Assembly (NCBI RefSeq): GCF_036621135.1
Contig: NZ_JAZIBG010000041.1
Location: 9,297-73,296, forward strand
Origin: Aquincola agrisoli
Lineage (GTDB): Bacteria > Pseudomonadota > Gammaproteobacteria > Burkholderiales > Burkholderiaceae_C
Direction: 5' to 3'
DNA: 64,000 nt
Numbering within the stretch: the first letter of the stretch is position 1; each line of letters starts with the position of its first letter. A program made the position numbers and the translations under genes. A model generated the notes under the pieces. It was not told the DNA's origin. It ran no database searches and was given only the letters and a program-made list of their open reading frames with translations. This document shows positions 8,982-16,949 of this stretch, one piece after another.

Positions 8982-10943
8982 TCAGAACGATGTGAAGTTC
9001 GACTCGTCGACGTTGCCGGCGCCGGCCGGCAGAGGGCGGGCGCGCCGCGGCGCCGGTGCCGGTTCGCTGCGGGCGGCACGACGTGCGGCCGCCTTCGCGT
9101 GGCCGATGGCATGGCGGGCGGGTGCCGCGGCCTCGGCTTCGGTGCGCCGGCCGCCGGCGGCCAGCGTGAAGAAGGCCATCGTGCGCTGCAGCTGTTCGGC
9201 CTGCGCGCTCATCTCCTCGGCCGTGGCCGCCAGCTCCTCCGAGCTCGACGCGTTTTGCTGCGTGGTGGTGCTCAGCTGCCCCACCGCCGCGTTGATCTGG
9301 CCCACGCCCGACGACTGCTCCTCGCTCGCCGCGGTGATCTCCTGCACCAGGTCCGAGGTCTTCTTGATGCTCGGCACCATCTCGTCCAGCAGCTTGCCCG
9401 CACGCTCGGCCAGCTCCACGCTGCTCGACGCCACGGTGCCGATCTCCTGCGCCGCCACCTGGCTGCGCTCGGCCAGCTTGCGCACCTCGGCCGCCACCAC
9501 CGCGAAGCCCTTGCCGTGTTCACCGGCTCGCGCCGCCTCGATCGCCGCGTTCAGCGCCAGCAGGTTCGTCTGGTATGCGATGTCGTCGATGATCCCGATC
9601 TTCTGCGCGATCTGCTTCATCGCCACCACCGTCGCCTTCACCGCCTCGCCACCTTCGGCCGCTTCGCTCGCCGCCTTGGTGGCCATGCCGTCGGTGACCT
9701 TCGCGTTCTCGGTGTTCTGCGCGATCGACGCCGTCATCTGCTCGATCGACGCGCTCGTCTCTTCCACACCCGCGGCCTGCTCGCTCGACGCCTGCGACAG
9801 CGACTGCGCCGTCGCGCTCACTTCTTCGGACGCGCCGGACAAGGCCTCGGCCGCGCTGTTCACATCGGCCACCACCTGCGCCAGCTGCGACACCGTGCGG
9901 TTCACATGGTCCTTCATCTCCGCGAAGCTGCCGTCGTATTCGCGCTCGATCTGGCGCGTCAGGTCGCCGTCGGACAGCGCGCCCATCACCTCGGCCACGT
10001 CGTCGATGCTGGTGCCGACGGTCGAGACGAGCTGGTTCACGCCCTGGCCCATCTCCTGCTGGAAGCCCTGCAGGCCGGCCAGCTCGACACGCTCGGTGAA
10101 GTTGCCGCGGTTGGCCGCTTCCACCACGCGGCGCTGGCCCTCGATGACCTGCTGCAGCCGGCCGATCATCTGCCGCACCGCGTACAGCAGGCTGCTGGTG
10201 TCGCCTTCACGCAGGTCGATCCTCGCCTGCAGGTTGCCGTCGGCCACCTGGCGCAGCACGTCGGCGGCGTGGCTGGGCTCCCCGCCGAGCTGGCGGCCGA
10301 TGATGCGTGTGACCCCCAGGCCCATCAGCACCGCCAGCACCACCGAGCCGATGACCACGGCCAGCAGCACGGTGCGCGCGCTCTGCGCGGCGGCATCGGC
10401 TGCCTCGTTGGTGGCGGCGGCCTGCGCGCTCAGCTCGTCGATCACTTCGGACATCACCGCCTCCAGCGCGTTGACGGCCTTGCGGGTCGCCTCGTTGCTA
10501 TGCTCGGCCGCCTCGTCGAACTTGCCGGCGGCGGCCAGTTCGGCCACCTTGTCGTTCTGGGCCAGGTAATTGGGGAATTGCTTGTCGAGCTGGGCGAGCA
10601 GCGCCTTTTCCTTGTCGCCGAGGTTGGCGGCGCGGTAGCTGTCGATCGCCTTGCGGAACTTGTCGATGTGCGCCTGCGCACGGCCGACGGCGTCCTTCAC
10701 GTCGGCGGGATCCTTCAGCGCGGGCAGCCGCACGTAGGCGCGGGAGTGGGCGCTGAGCCGCGCCGACGCTTCCGCCACATGCTGGGCGGGCAGCACGGTG
10801 CCTGTGTAGGTGTGGCGCAGCATCCCGCTCAGCTCGCCGATGCGCAGCAGCCCGTAGCCGCCCACCACCGCGGTGAGCACCGAGCAGGTCAGGAAGGTCA
10901 GAAGCAGCTTGTGGGCAAGCTTCAATCGCAGGAACCAGTTCAT
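8982..10943 (-). CDS. Methyl-accepting chemotaxis protein
   Basis: The 653-residue receptor begins with LRLKLAHKLLLTF, a membrane helix of the Tar-like or 4HB kind. Its sensor is different from those of the flanking receptors (IGELSGMLRHTYTGTVLP). The second membrane helix is near 190-215, followed by a HAMP and one copy of the QVIEGQRRVVEAAN...VNRTVSQL two-HAMP unit. The signalling domain shares long stretches of DNA identity with the other three receptors, closest in its distal part to the gene at 10975-12636. The C-terminus is NFTSF, the closest of the four to the E. coli NWETF pentapeptide. The start is 31 bases after the stop of the preceding receptor. Confidence 0.94.
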   Translation of the reverse strand: MNWFLRLKLAHKLLLTFLTCSVLTAVVGGYGLLRIGELSGMLRHTYTGTVLPAQHVAEASARLSAHSRAYVRLPALKDPADVKDAVGRAQAHIDKFRKAIDSYRAANLGDKEKALLAQLDKQFPNYLAQNDKVAELAAAGKFDEAAEHSNEATRKAVNALEAVMSEVIDELSAQAAATNEAADAAAQSARTVLLAVVIGSVVLAVLMGLGVTRIIGRQLGGEPSHAADVLRQVADGNLQARIDLREGDTSSLLYAVRQMIGRLQQVIEGQRRVVEAANRGNFTERVELAGLQGFQQEMGQGVNQLVSTVGTSIDDVAEVMGALSDGDLTRQIEREYDGSFAEMKDHVNRTVSQLAQVVADVNSAAEALSGASEEVSATAQSLSQASSEQAAGVEETSASIEQMTASIAQNTENAKVTDGMATKAASEAAEGGEAVKATVVAMKQIAQKIGIIDDIAYQTNLLALNAAIEAARAGEHGKGFAVVAAEVRKLAERSQVAAQEIGTVASSSVELAERAGKLLDEMVPSIKKTSDLVQEITAASEEQSSGVGQINAAVGQLSTTTQQNASSSEELAATAEEMSAQAEQLQRTMAFFTLAAGGRRTEAEAAAPARHAIGHAKAAARRAARSEPAPAPRRARPLPAGAGNVDESNFTSF

Positions 10944-10974
10944 CGTCGTCTTTCTCGGGGATCAGGGGCTGTCG

Positions 10975-12636
10975 TCAGAACGACGTGAAATTCGCTTCGT
11001 CGACCGGGTCGGCGACGGCCACGCGCCGGGCAGCCGGGCGCGCCGGCGATGCGGAACGGCGCGACGCGGCCTGCGCGGCGCTCACGGCCCGGCGCGCGGG
11101 GGCGGCGGCCTCGGAGGGTGCGTTCTGCTCGTCGAGGCGGAAGAAGGCCATCGTGCGCTGCAGCTGTTCGGCCTGCGCGCTCATCTCCTCGGCCGTGGCC
11201 GCCAGCTCCTCCGAGCTCGACGCGTTCTGCTGCGTCGTGGTGCTCAGCTGCCCCACCGCCGCATTGATCTGGCCCACGCCCGAGGATTGCTCTTCCGATG
11301 CCGCGGTGATCTCCTGCACCAGGTCCGAGGTCTTCTTGATGCTCGGCACCATCTCGTCGAGCAGCTTGCCCGCGCGCTCGGCCAGCTCCACGCTGCTCGA
11401 CGCCACCGTGCCAATCTCCTGCGCCGCCACCTGGCTGCGCTCGGCCAGCTTGCGCACCTCCGCCGCCACCACCGCGAAGCCCTTGCCGTGCTCGCCCGCT
11501 CGCGCCGCCTCGATCGCCGCGTTCAGCGCCAGCAGGTTCGTCTGGTACGCGATGTCGTCGATGATCCCGATCTTCTGCGCGATCTGCTTCATCGCCACCA
11601 CCGTGGCCTTCACCGCCTCGCCGCCTTCGGCCGCTTCGCTCGCCGCCTTGGTGGCCATGCCGTCCGTCACCTTCGCGTTCTCGGTGTTCTGCGCGATCGA
11701 GGCCGTCATCTGCTCGATCGACGCGCTCGTCTCTTCCACGCCCGCGGCCTGCTCGCTCGACGCCTGCGACAGCGACTGCGCCGTCGCGCTCACTTCTTCG
11801 GACGCGCTGGCCAGGCCCTGCGCGCCGCTGTTGACCTCGTGCACCACGCGCGACAGCCGGTCGACCATGTGCTGCATCGACTTCAGCAGCGCGGCCGTCT
11901 CGTCCCGGCCCTTGACCTCCAGCGCCACGGTGAGATCGCCCTCGGCGAGCGCATCGGCGGCCTTGACGGCACGGCTGAGCGGCCGGGTGACGCTGCGGCT
12001 GATGAAGAAGCCCAGCGCGATGCCCAGCAGCACGCCGCCGGTGACCAGCGCGACCATCACGCTGCGGCTGTCGTGGTAGAGCGCCTCGACCTCGCCGTAG
12101 GCGGCCTCGGCGCGCTGCTGCTTCTGGGTCGTCAGCTCGCCGAGCATCGTGTCCAGCGCATCGGCGCGCTCGCGCACGCGGCCCATCGACTGCGCGAGCT
12201 CGTCGTTGCGTTCGGCCAGCGCGCTCTTGGCGGCCACGCCGAGCGCATGCTGCATGTCGCGCTGGTAGTCGTCCCAGGTCTTGCCGACCGAGCTGAACAG
12301 GTCCCTGGCGCGGTCGCTGACGAACAGCGGGCGGGCCTTGTCGATCGACTCCTTCGCCTGCGCGCTGCTCTTGGCGATCGACGCCAGGTGGCGCTCGCGC
12401 TCCTCGGCGGAGGTGGCCAGCAGGAAGTTGGAGCGGGCGCGGCCGACGGCCACCAGCTGGATGTTGGCCTCCTTGATGTGCGACAGGCCCATCAGCTCGC
12501 GGCTGTACATGCCTTCGGCGAGGTCGTTCATCTTGGCGGCGTTCGTCAGCGACACCGCCCCGACCACCGCGCTGATGCCGGCGACGATGAGGAACCCGGC
12601 GATCAGCCGCGTTCCGATCTTGACGTTGGTGAACAT
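10975..12636 (-). CDS. Methyl-accepting chemotaxis protein
   Basis: The 553-residue receptor starts at ATG 12634-12636 (MFTNVKIGTRL), with AAAGGA about 8 bases upstream. A longer frame start would overlap the 3' end of cheA. It has a membrane helix, a 4HB-type sensor with the motif LMGLSHIKEANIQL, a second membrane helix and a single HAMP (SRSVTRPLSRAVKAADALAEG). It passes directly into the shared signalling domain with tip QTNLLALNAAIEAARAGEHG. The C-terminus is NFTSF. It is the shortest of the four receptors because it has no extra HAMP units. It is the first receptor gene after cheA. Confidence 0.94.
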   Translation of the reverse strand: MFTNVKIGTRLIAGFLIVAGISAVVGAVSLTNAAKMNDLAEGMYSRELMGLSHIKEANIQLVAVGRARSNFLLATSAEERERHLASIAKSSAQAKESIDKARPLFVSDRARDLFSSVGKTWDDYQRDMQHALGVAAKSALAERNDELAQSMGRVRERADALDTMLGELTTQKQQRAEAAYGEVEALYHDSRSVMVALVTGGVLLGIALGFFISRSVTRPLSRAVKAADALAEGDLTVALEVKGRDETAALLKSMQHMVDRLSRVVHEVNSGAQGLASASEEVSATAQSLSQASSEQAAGVEETSASIEQMTASIAQNTENAKVTDGMATKAASEAAEGGEAVKATVVAMKQIAQKIGIIDDIAYQTNLLALNAAIEAARAGEHGKGFAVVAAEVRKLAERSQVAAQEIGTVASSSVELAERAGKLLDEMVPSIKKTSDLVQEITAASEEQSSGVGQINAAVGQLSTTTQQNASSSEELAATAEEMSAQAEQLQRTMAFFRLDEQNAPSEAAAPARRAVSAAQAASRRSASPARPAARRVAVADPVDEANFTSF

Positions 12637-12649
12637 GGAGCGTGTCCTT

Positions 12650-14827
12650 TCAGGAATGCGAAGCAGGCTGCGCGCCCGCGGCGGAAGCCGGCCGGTCGAC
12701 ATTGCGGTGGCTGGCGTTCAGGGCCTGGCCCACCAGGGCCGGGACGTCGAGGATCAGGGCCACGTCGCCGCTGCCGCGGATGCTGGAGCCGCTGATGCCC
12801 TTGACCTGCGCGAACATCTTCGACAAGGGCTTGATGACGGTCTGGAACTCGCCCAGCAGCGTGTCGACGACGAGGCCGACCTTCTGGCTGCCGTGGCGCA
12901 CGACCACGATGTTCTGGCGCCGGCCGGGCTCGCCGCCCAGCTCGAACAGCTCGCGCAAACGGATCAGCGGCAGCACCTCGCCGCGCAGGTCGGTGTAGTC
13001 GTTGCCGGCGTCGGCCTCGTACTCCACGCACTCCTCCACCACGTCGAGAGGCACGACGAACACCGCCTTGCCGATCGCGAGCTGGAAGCCTTCGATGATC
13101 GCCAGCGTGAGCGGCAGCCGCACCGTGACGGTGGTGCCCTCGCCGGGCCGGCTGCCGATGTCGACGCTGCCGCGCAGCGCAGTGATGTTGCGCTTGACGA
13201 CGTCCATGCCGACGCCGCGGCCCGACAGGTTGGTGACCTGCTCGGCCGTCGAGAAGCCCGGCTCGAAGATCAGGTTGTAGATCTCGCCGTCCGACAGCAC
13301 CTTGCCGGGCTCGACCAGGCCGCGCTCGACGGCCTTGGCCAGGATCTTCTCGCGGTTGAGCCCGCCGCCGTCGTCGCTGACCTCGATGACGATGCTGCCC
13401 GAGTCGTGGAAGGCGTTGAGCCGTACCACGCCGCGCGCCGGCTTGCCGCGCTCCGCGCGCAGCTCGGCCGGCTCGATGCCGTGGTCCATCGAGTTGCGCA
13501 CCAGGTGGGTCAGCGGATCGCCGATGCGCTCGACGACCGTCTTGTCGAGCTCAGTGTCCTCGCCGCTCACCTCGAGCGCGATGTCCTTGCCCAGCTCGCG
13601 CGCCACGTCGTGCACCACACGCTGGAAGCGGTTGAAGGTGGCGCCGATCTTCACCATGCGCAGCTGCAGGGCGCTGTCGCGCACCTGCTCGACCAGCTGC
13701 GACACCGCGCTGTTGAGCTCGACCAGCTCGGCGTCGCGCGCCGCGCGGGCCGCCAGGTTCGCGCCCGCGGCGGCGATGATGAGTTCGCCGACCTGGTCGA
13801 TCAGCTGGTCGAGCTTGGCGGCATCGACGCGGATCGACTGGCTCTCGGTGCTGCGCGCCTCGCGCGAGCGCTGTTGCTTGTCGAGCGCGGCATCGACCAC
13901 GGCCGGCGGCACGCCGTTCTGCTCCACCAGGATGCGGCCGATCGGCGTCGACGGCTGCTCGCTCGCCTGGGTCTGCAGCGCCCGCGCCAGCTCGTGGGCG
14001 GTGACGGTGCCGCAGCGCACCAGGATCTCGCCGAGGCGCTCGGGCGACTCCGGCAGCGAGCGGATCAGCGCGACGACCTCGTCGATGCGGCGCTGCGGCG
14101 CCAGGATGCGCAGCTGGCAGTCGTCGAGCACGAACTCGAACACCGCCTCGATCGCGGCCTTGTCGGCCGTGGTGTGCAGCGCGATCTCGAAGCCGAGGTA
14201 GCAGCACTCGGCGTCCATCTCGTCGGCCTCGGGCAGCGCGTCGTCCAGCGTCACCAGCCGGGTGATGCGGCCGAGCGTGCCGAGGTAGCGGATGAAGGCC
14301 AGCGGGTCCATGCCGTTGCGCAGCACGCCGGTGCCGAAGCGCACGGAGATGTGCCAGTTCTCGGCCTCGCCGGCGGCCGGCTCGGCCTGCGCGGTGGCTT
14401 CGGCGGCGGCGTGGGCACGCCCGGTGCCGCCGAGGTAGACGCAGAGCTGGTCGCACAGCGGCTTGCCGCGGGCCACCAGGGCCGGATCGGGCGCATCGCC
14501 GCCGGCATCGACCGCCGCGACCAGCGCGCCGATGTGGTCGCCGCAGCCGAGCAGCAGCGCCACCAGGGTCGGGTCGACCGGGATGCGGCCGGCGCGCACC
14601 TCGTCGAGCACGCTCTCGACGACGTGGGTGAACTCGACGATCGCGTCGAGGCCGAAGAGGCCCGACGAGCCCTTGATGGTGTGCGCCGCGCGGAAGATCG
14701 CGTTGACGGCTTCCGAGGTGGCGTCGTCGTCCTGCAGGTGGCCGAGCGACAGCAGCGCATCTTCCATCTGCTCCAGCAGCTCGCGGCTTTCCGCGATGAA
14801 GGTTTGCAGGGCCTGGTCGAGGTTCAT
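12650..14827 (-). CDS. cheA: CheA, chemotaxis histidine kinase
   Basis: CheA autophosphorylates under receptor control and passes phosphate to CheY, CheB and, here, probably the REC-EAL protein. The 725-residue protein starts at ATG 14825-14827. Its P1 domain holds the phospho-His H49 in AAHTIKGSSGLFG. In place of a classic P2 there is an unusual middle region of about 200 residues (WHISVRFGTGVLRNGMDP, then FEIALHTTADKAAIE). Dimerisation helices follow, then the kinase domain with the N, G1, F and G2 boxes (LTHLVRNSMDHGIE, VSDDGGGLN, FEPGFSTA, GRGVGMDVVKRNI). A CheW-like P5 domain closes the protein. A poorly conserved Ala/His/Ser tail ends it. Confidence 0.96.
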   Translation of the reverse strand: MNLDQALQTFIAESRELLEQMEDALLSLGHLQDDDATSEAVNAIFRAAHTIKGSSGLFGLDAIVEFTHVVESVLDEVRAGRIPVDPTLVALLLGCGDHIGALVAAVDAGGDAPDPALVARGKPLCDQLCVYLGGTGRAHAAAEATAQAEPAAGEAENWHISVRFGTGVLRNGMDPLAFIRYLGTLGRITRLVTLDDALPEADEMDAECCYLGFEIALHTTADKAAIEAVFEFVLDDCQLRILAPQRRIDEVVALIRSLPESPERLGEILVRCGTVTAHELARALQTQASEQPSTPIGRILVEQNGVPPAVVDAALDKQQRSREARSTESQSIRVDAAKLDQLIDQVGELIIAAAGANLAARAARDAELVELNSAVSQLVEQVRDSALQLRMVKIGATFNRFQRVVHDVARELGKDIALEVSGEDTELDKTVVERIGDPLTHLVRNSMDHGIEPAELRAERGKPARGVVRLNAFHDSGSIVIEVSDDGGGLNREKILAKAVERGLVEPGKVLSDGEIYNLIFEPGFSTAEQVTNLSGRGVGMDVVKRNITALRGSVDIGSRPGEGTTVTVRLPLTLAIIEGFQLAIGKAVFVVPLDVVEECVEYEADAGNDYTDLRGEVLPLIRLRELFELGGEPGRRQNIVVVRHGSQKVGLVVDTLLGEFQTVIKPLSKMFAQVKGISGSSIRGSGDVALILDVPALVGQALNASHRNVDRPASAAGAQPASHS

Positions 14828-14852
14828 GGGCGGTTTCCTTGCTTGTCCTGGA

Positions 14853-15170
14853 TCAGGCCGCGGCGGCGGCCTCGGCGGGCGCGTCCAGCGCCAGCTCGAA
14901 GAGGCCGAAGGCCTCGCGCACGGCATCGCTGGGCGTGCCGAGTTGCAGCGTGCGCGCCAGCGAGGCGGCTTCGCGCCGCGCCAGCAGCAGCAGCTGCACG
15001 CCGGCGGTGTCGATCTCGCTCACGCCGGAGAGATCGATGCAGGGCGCGGGGCTGCGCCGCACGGCGTCGAGCAGCACGGGCTTGAGTTCGGCCGCGCGGT
15101 AGATCGTCAGTTCGCCGTCGAGGCGCAGGCAGGCGCTGCCCGCCTCGTCCGAGGATGGGTTCGTCGTCAT
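14853..15170 (-). CDS. STAS-domain protein
   Basis: The 105-residue protein is a single STAS domain with the conserved segment IDLSGVSEIDTAGVQLLL, where the Ser/Thr after D is the usual phosphorylation site in SpoIIAA-like antagonists (here Thr). The N-terminal strand GELTIYRAAELKP fits the family. It sits between cheA and cheY. STAS proteins in this position are seen in other che clusters of beta- and gammaproteobacteria, but their role in chemotaxis is not settled. It may be a scaffold or a phospho-switch read by a partner kinase or phosphatase not found in this window. The C-terminus is an Ala-rich tail. Confidence 0.88.
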   Translation of the reverse strand: MTTNPSSDEAGSACLRLDGELTIYRAAELKPVLLDAVRRSPAPCIDLSGVSEIDTAGVQLLLLARREAASLARTLQLGTPSDAVREAFGLFELALDAPAEAAAAA

Positions 15171-15222
15171 CGCAACACTCCGTAGTTGCCGAAGGGGGGA
15201 CCGGGCGGATGGCCCGGCGGCT

Positions 15223-15591
15223 TCAGGGCAGGACCAGCTTCTGGACCACGCCGAGCAGTTGCTCGGGCTTGAAGGGCTTGGTGACCCAGGCCTTGGCGCC
15301 CGCGGCCTGGCCTTCGGCCTTCTTGCCGTCGGCCGTCTCGGTGGTCAGCATCACGATGGGCGTGAACTTGTAGGACGGGTTCTGCTTCACCGCCTTGACG
15401 AAGCTGATGCCGTCCATGTTGGGCATGTTCACGTCGCTGATCATCAGGTGCACCTTCTGGCCCTTCAGCTTGGACAGCGCGTCCTTGCCGTCGCAGCCTT
15501 CGAGCACGTCGTAGCCGGCATTGCGCAGGGCGATGCCGACCACCTGGCGCAGCGAGGCGGAGTCATCGACGATCATGATGGTCTTGGACAT
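15223..15591 (-). CDS. cheY: CheY, single-domain chemotaxis response regulator
   Basis: CheY carries the signal from CheA to the flagellar motor. The 122-residue protein is a lone receiver domain. It has the acidic pair D9-D10 (IMIVDDS), phospho-acceptor D53 (ISDVNMPNMDG), the conserved Thr in MLTTET and the Lys in WVTKPFKPEQL. The ATG at 15589-15591 begins 8 bases after the stop of the transducer gene upstream. The length and lack of an output domain exclude a transcription factor. PatA-like or pilus-type CheY homologues look similar, but the operon with cheA, cheR, cheB and membrane receptors favours classic chemotaxis. Confidence 0.94.
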   Translation of the reverse strand: MSKTIMIVDDSASLRQVVGIALRNAGYDVLEGCDGKDALSKLKGQKVHLMISDVNMPNMDGISFVKAVKQNPSYKFTPIVMLTTETADGKKAEGQAAGAKAWVTKPFKPEQLLGVVQKLVLP

Positions 15592-15599
15592 GGCGGTGC

Positions 15600-16784
15600 T
15601 CAGAAGAAGGTGATCTCGGATTCGGTGGCCTGGGCGGTCGCCTGGCCCTGGGCCTGGTGCACGTGGTGCTCGTCGGCCATCGCGTAGGTGCTCTGCAGCT
15701 CGGCCAGCAGCGCGGCGGCCGAGACGGGCGCGAGCACGCGGGTGTCGGTGAACTGCCGGCGGTTCTCCGCCAGCGTGTCGGGCAGGCGGCTGATGTTCTG
15801 CTTGACGTGGCTGAGGATCTGGCCCACGCGGTCCTGGAACTGCAGCTGCACCAGCGCGCCAGAGATCTCCCCCTGGATGCCGATGCTCTCGCTCTTGAGC
15901 ACCTCGGTGGAATGCAGCAGGCCGTCGGTCACCGCGCGCAGGTCGTGCAGCACGCGGGCGATCACATCGCGCGCGCCGTGCATCGAGGCCTCGTCGGCAC
16001 TGCTGGACGCACGCGACGCCTCGCTGGCGGCGACGATGGCCTCGCTGACCAGCCGCACCTTGTCGGCGATGCGCTTGCCGGTGTCGCCGGACATGGAGGA
16101 CAGCTTGCGCACCTCCTGCGCCAGCACGCCGAAGCCGCGGCCCGCGTCGCCCGCGCGCGCCGCCTCGATGGCGGCGTTGACGGCGAGCAGGTTGGTCTGC
16201 GCGGCGATGGCGGCCACGTCGGTCGCCATCTGCTGCAGCTCCTGGATGAACTGGCTCAGCTGCTGCACGCGCTCGACCAGCTCGGCTTTGCCCTGGTTGG
16301 CGGCCTCCAGCGAGGTCACCACCGACGAGAGCTGCTCCTCGCTGCGGTTGAAGACGGCCAGCAGGCCGGCTTCGCCGCTGGTGCCGGCCGAGGTGTCGGA
16401 CACCTTCACCGCGCGGTCGAGCTTGTCGACGATGCCGGCGAACTGGCCGGTCAGCGCCGACACGGCGTTTTCCATCTGGTGGCGCGAGTTCTCGATGTGG
16501 CCCGTCCACACCGGCGCCAGGTCTTCACCCAGCTGCTGGTGGCTCTGGACGTAGGCGTCGAGCGCCTGCGTCTCGCGGCCGACGGCGCGGCGCACCGCCA
16601 GGGCCGCCGCGACGCTGGCGGCGGCGAGCAGGCCGGCGGCGGCGCCGCTCGTCCAGCCCAGCGGGGCCAGGGCCAGGAGGGCCAGGGCCCCTGCCGCGCC
16701 GGGCGCGGCGGCTGCCAGCATCACGAAGCGCTGGCTGGCGCGGGCGGCCGTCGAGGCCGCTCCCTGCGCATTGGTTACATCCAT
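15600..16784 (-). CDS. MCP-like transducer with C-terminal CheZ-like DxxxQ motif
   Basis: The 394-residue protein has two closely spaced N-terminal membrane helices (about 20-65) and no periplasmic sensor. A short MCP signalling domain follows with the tip QTNLLAVNAAIEAARAGDAG and the flank RGFGVLAQEVRKLS. The C-terminal section contains LQLQFQDRVGQIL-type sequence (D318, Q322). This resembles the phosphatase motif of CheZ (QDFQDLTGQ, catalytic Asp and Gln spaced i, i+4). The gene directly precedes cheY and is the first gene of the operon. A receptor-like scaffold that recruits or dephosphorylates CheY is a reasonable inference; the MCP assignment is firm. The last residues, EITFF, might be a remote CheR-docking tail. 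Confidence 0.85.
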   Translation of the reverse strand: MDVTNAQGAASTAARASQRFVMLAAAAPGAAGALALLALAPLGWTSGAAAGLLAAASVAAALAVRRAVGRETQALDAYVQSHQQLGEDLAPVWTGHIENSRHQMENAVSALTGQFAGIVDKLDRAVKVSDTSAGTSGEAGLLAVFNRSEEQLSSVVTSLEAANQGKAELVERVQQLSQFIQELQQMATDVAAIAAQTNLLAVNAAIEAARAGDAGRGFGVLAQEVRKLSSMSGDTGKRIADKVRLVSEAIVAASEASRASSSADEASMHGARDVIARVLHDLRAVTDGLLHSTEVLKSESIGIQGEISGALVQLQFQDRVGQILSHVKQNISRLPDTLAENRRQFTDTRVLAPVSAAALLAELQSTYAMADEHHVHQAQGQATAQATESEITFF

Positions 16785-16886
16785 ACTGCAATACCCCGGT
16801 GATGCACGGCCTGGTGGCCGCGCGCCCAATCGACGTGTGTTTCGGTAGCCGCCCGGAGAGCCGGCTGCCGAGGCTTGTGCAGGGAT

Positions 16887-16913
16887 GTATCGGAGCGCTG
16901 TGCGCGAACTTGA
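16887..16913 (-). promoter_or_regulatory. Sigma-28 (FliA)-like promoter of the chemotaxis operon
   Basis: Read on the minus strand the sequence is TCAAGTTC, 11 bases, TCCGATAC. The FliA consensus is TAAAGTTT-N11-GCCGATAA, giving 6 of 8 matches in each box with the exact spacer. It lies about 100 bases upstream of the first gene of the che operon and in the right orientation. FliA control of chemotaxis genes is established in enterics and many betaproteobacteria; use of this site is inferred. Confidence 0.6.
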
Positions 16914-16925
16914 CGTTTTGTGATT

Positions 16926-16949
16926 GCAAAAATTGCCCGATCTTCGGGC
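16926..16949 (-). terminator. Rho-independent terminator of trkAH
   Basis: On the minus strand a perfect 6-bp stem (GCCCGA / TCGGGC, 3-base loop) is followed by AATTTTTG. The stem touches the trkH stop codon. It would separate trkAH transcription from the che operon. Confidence 0.7.
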
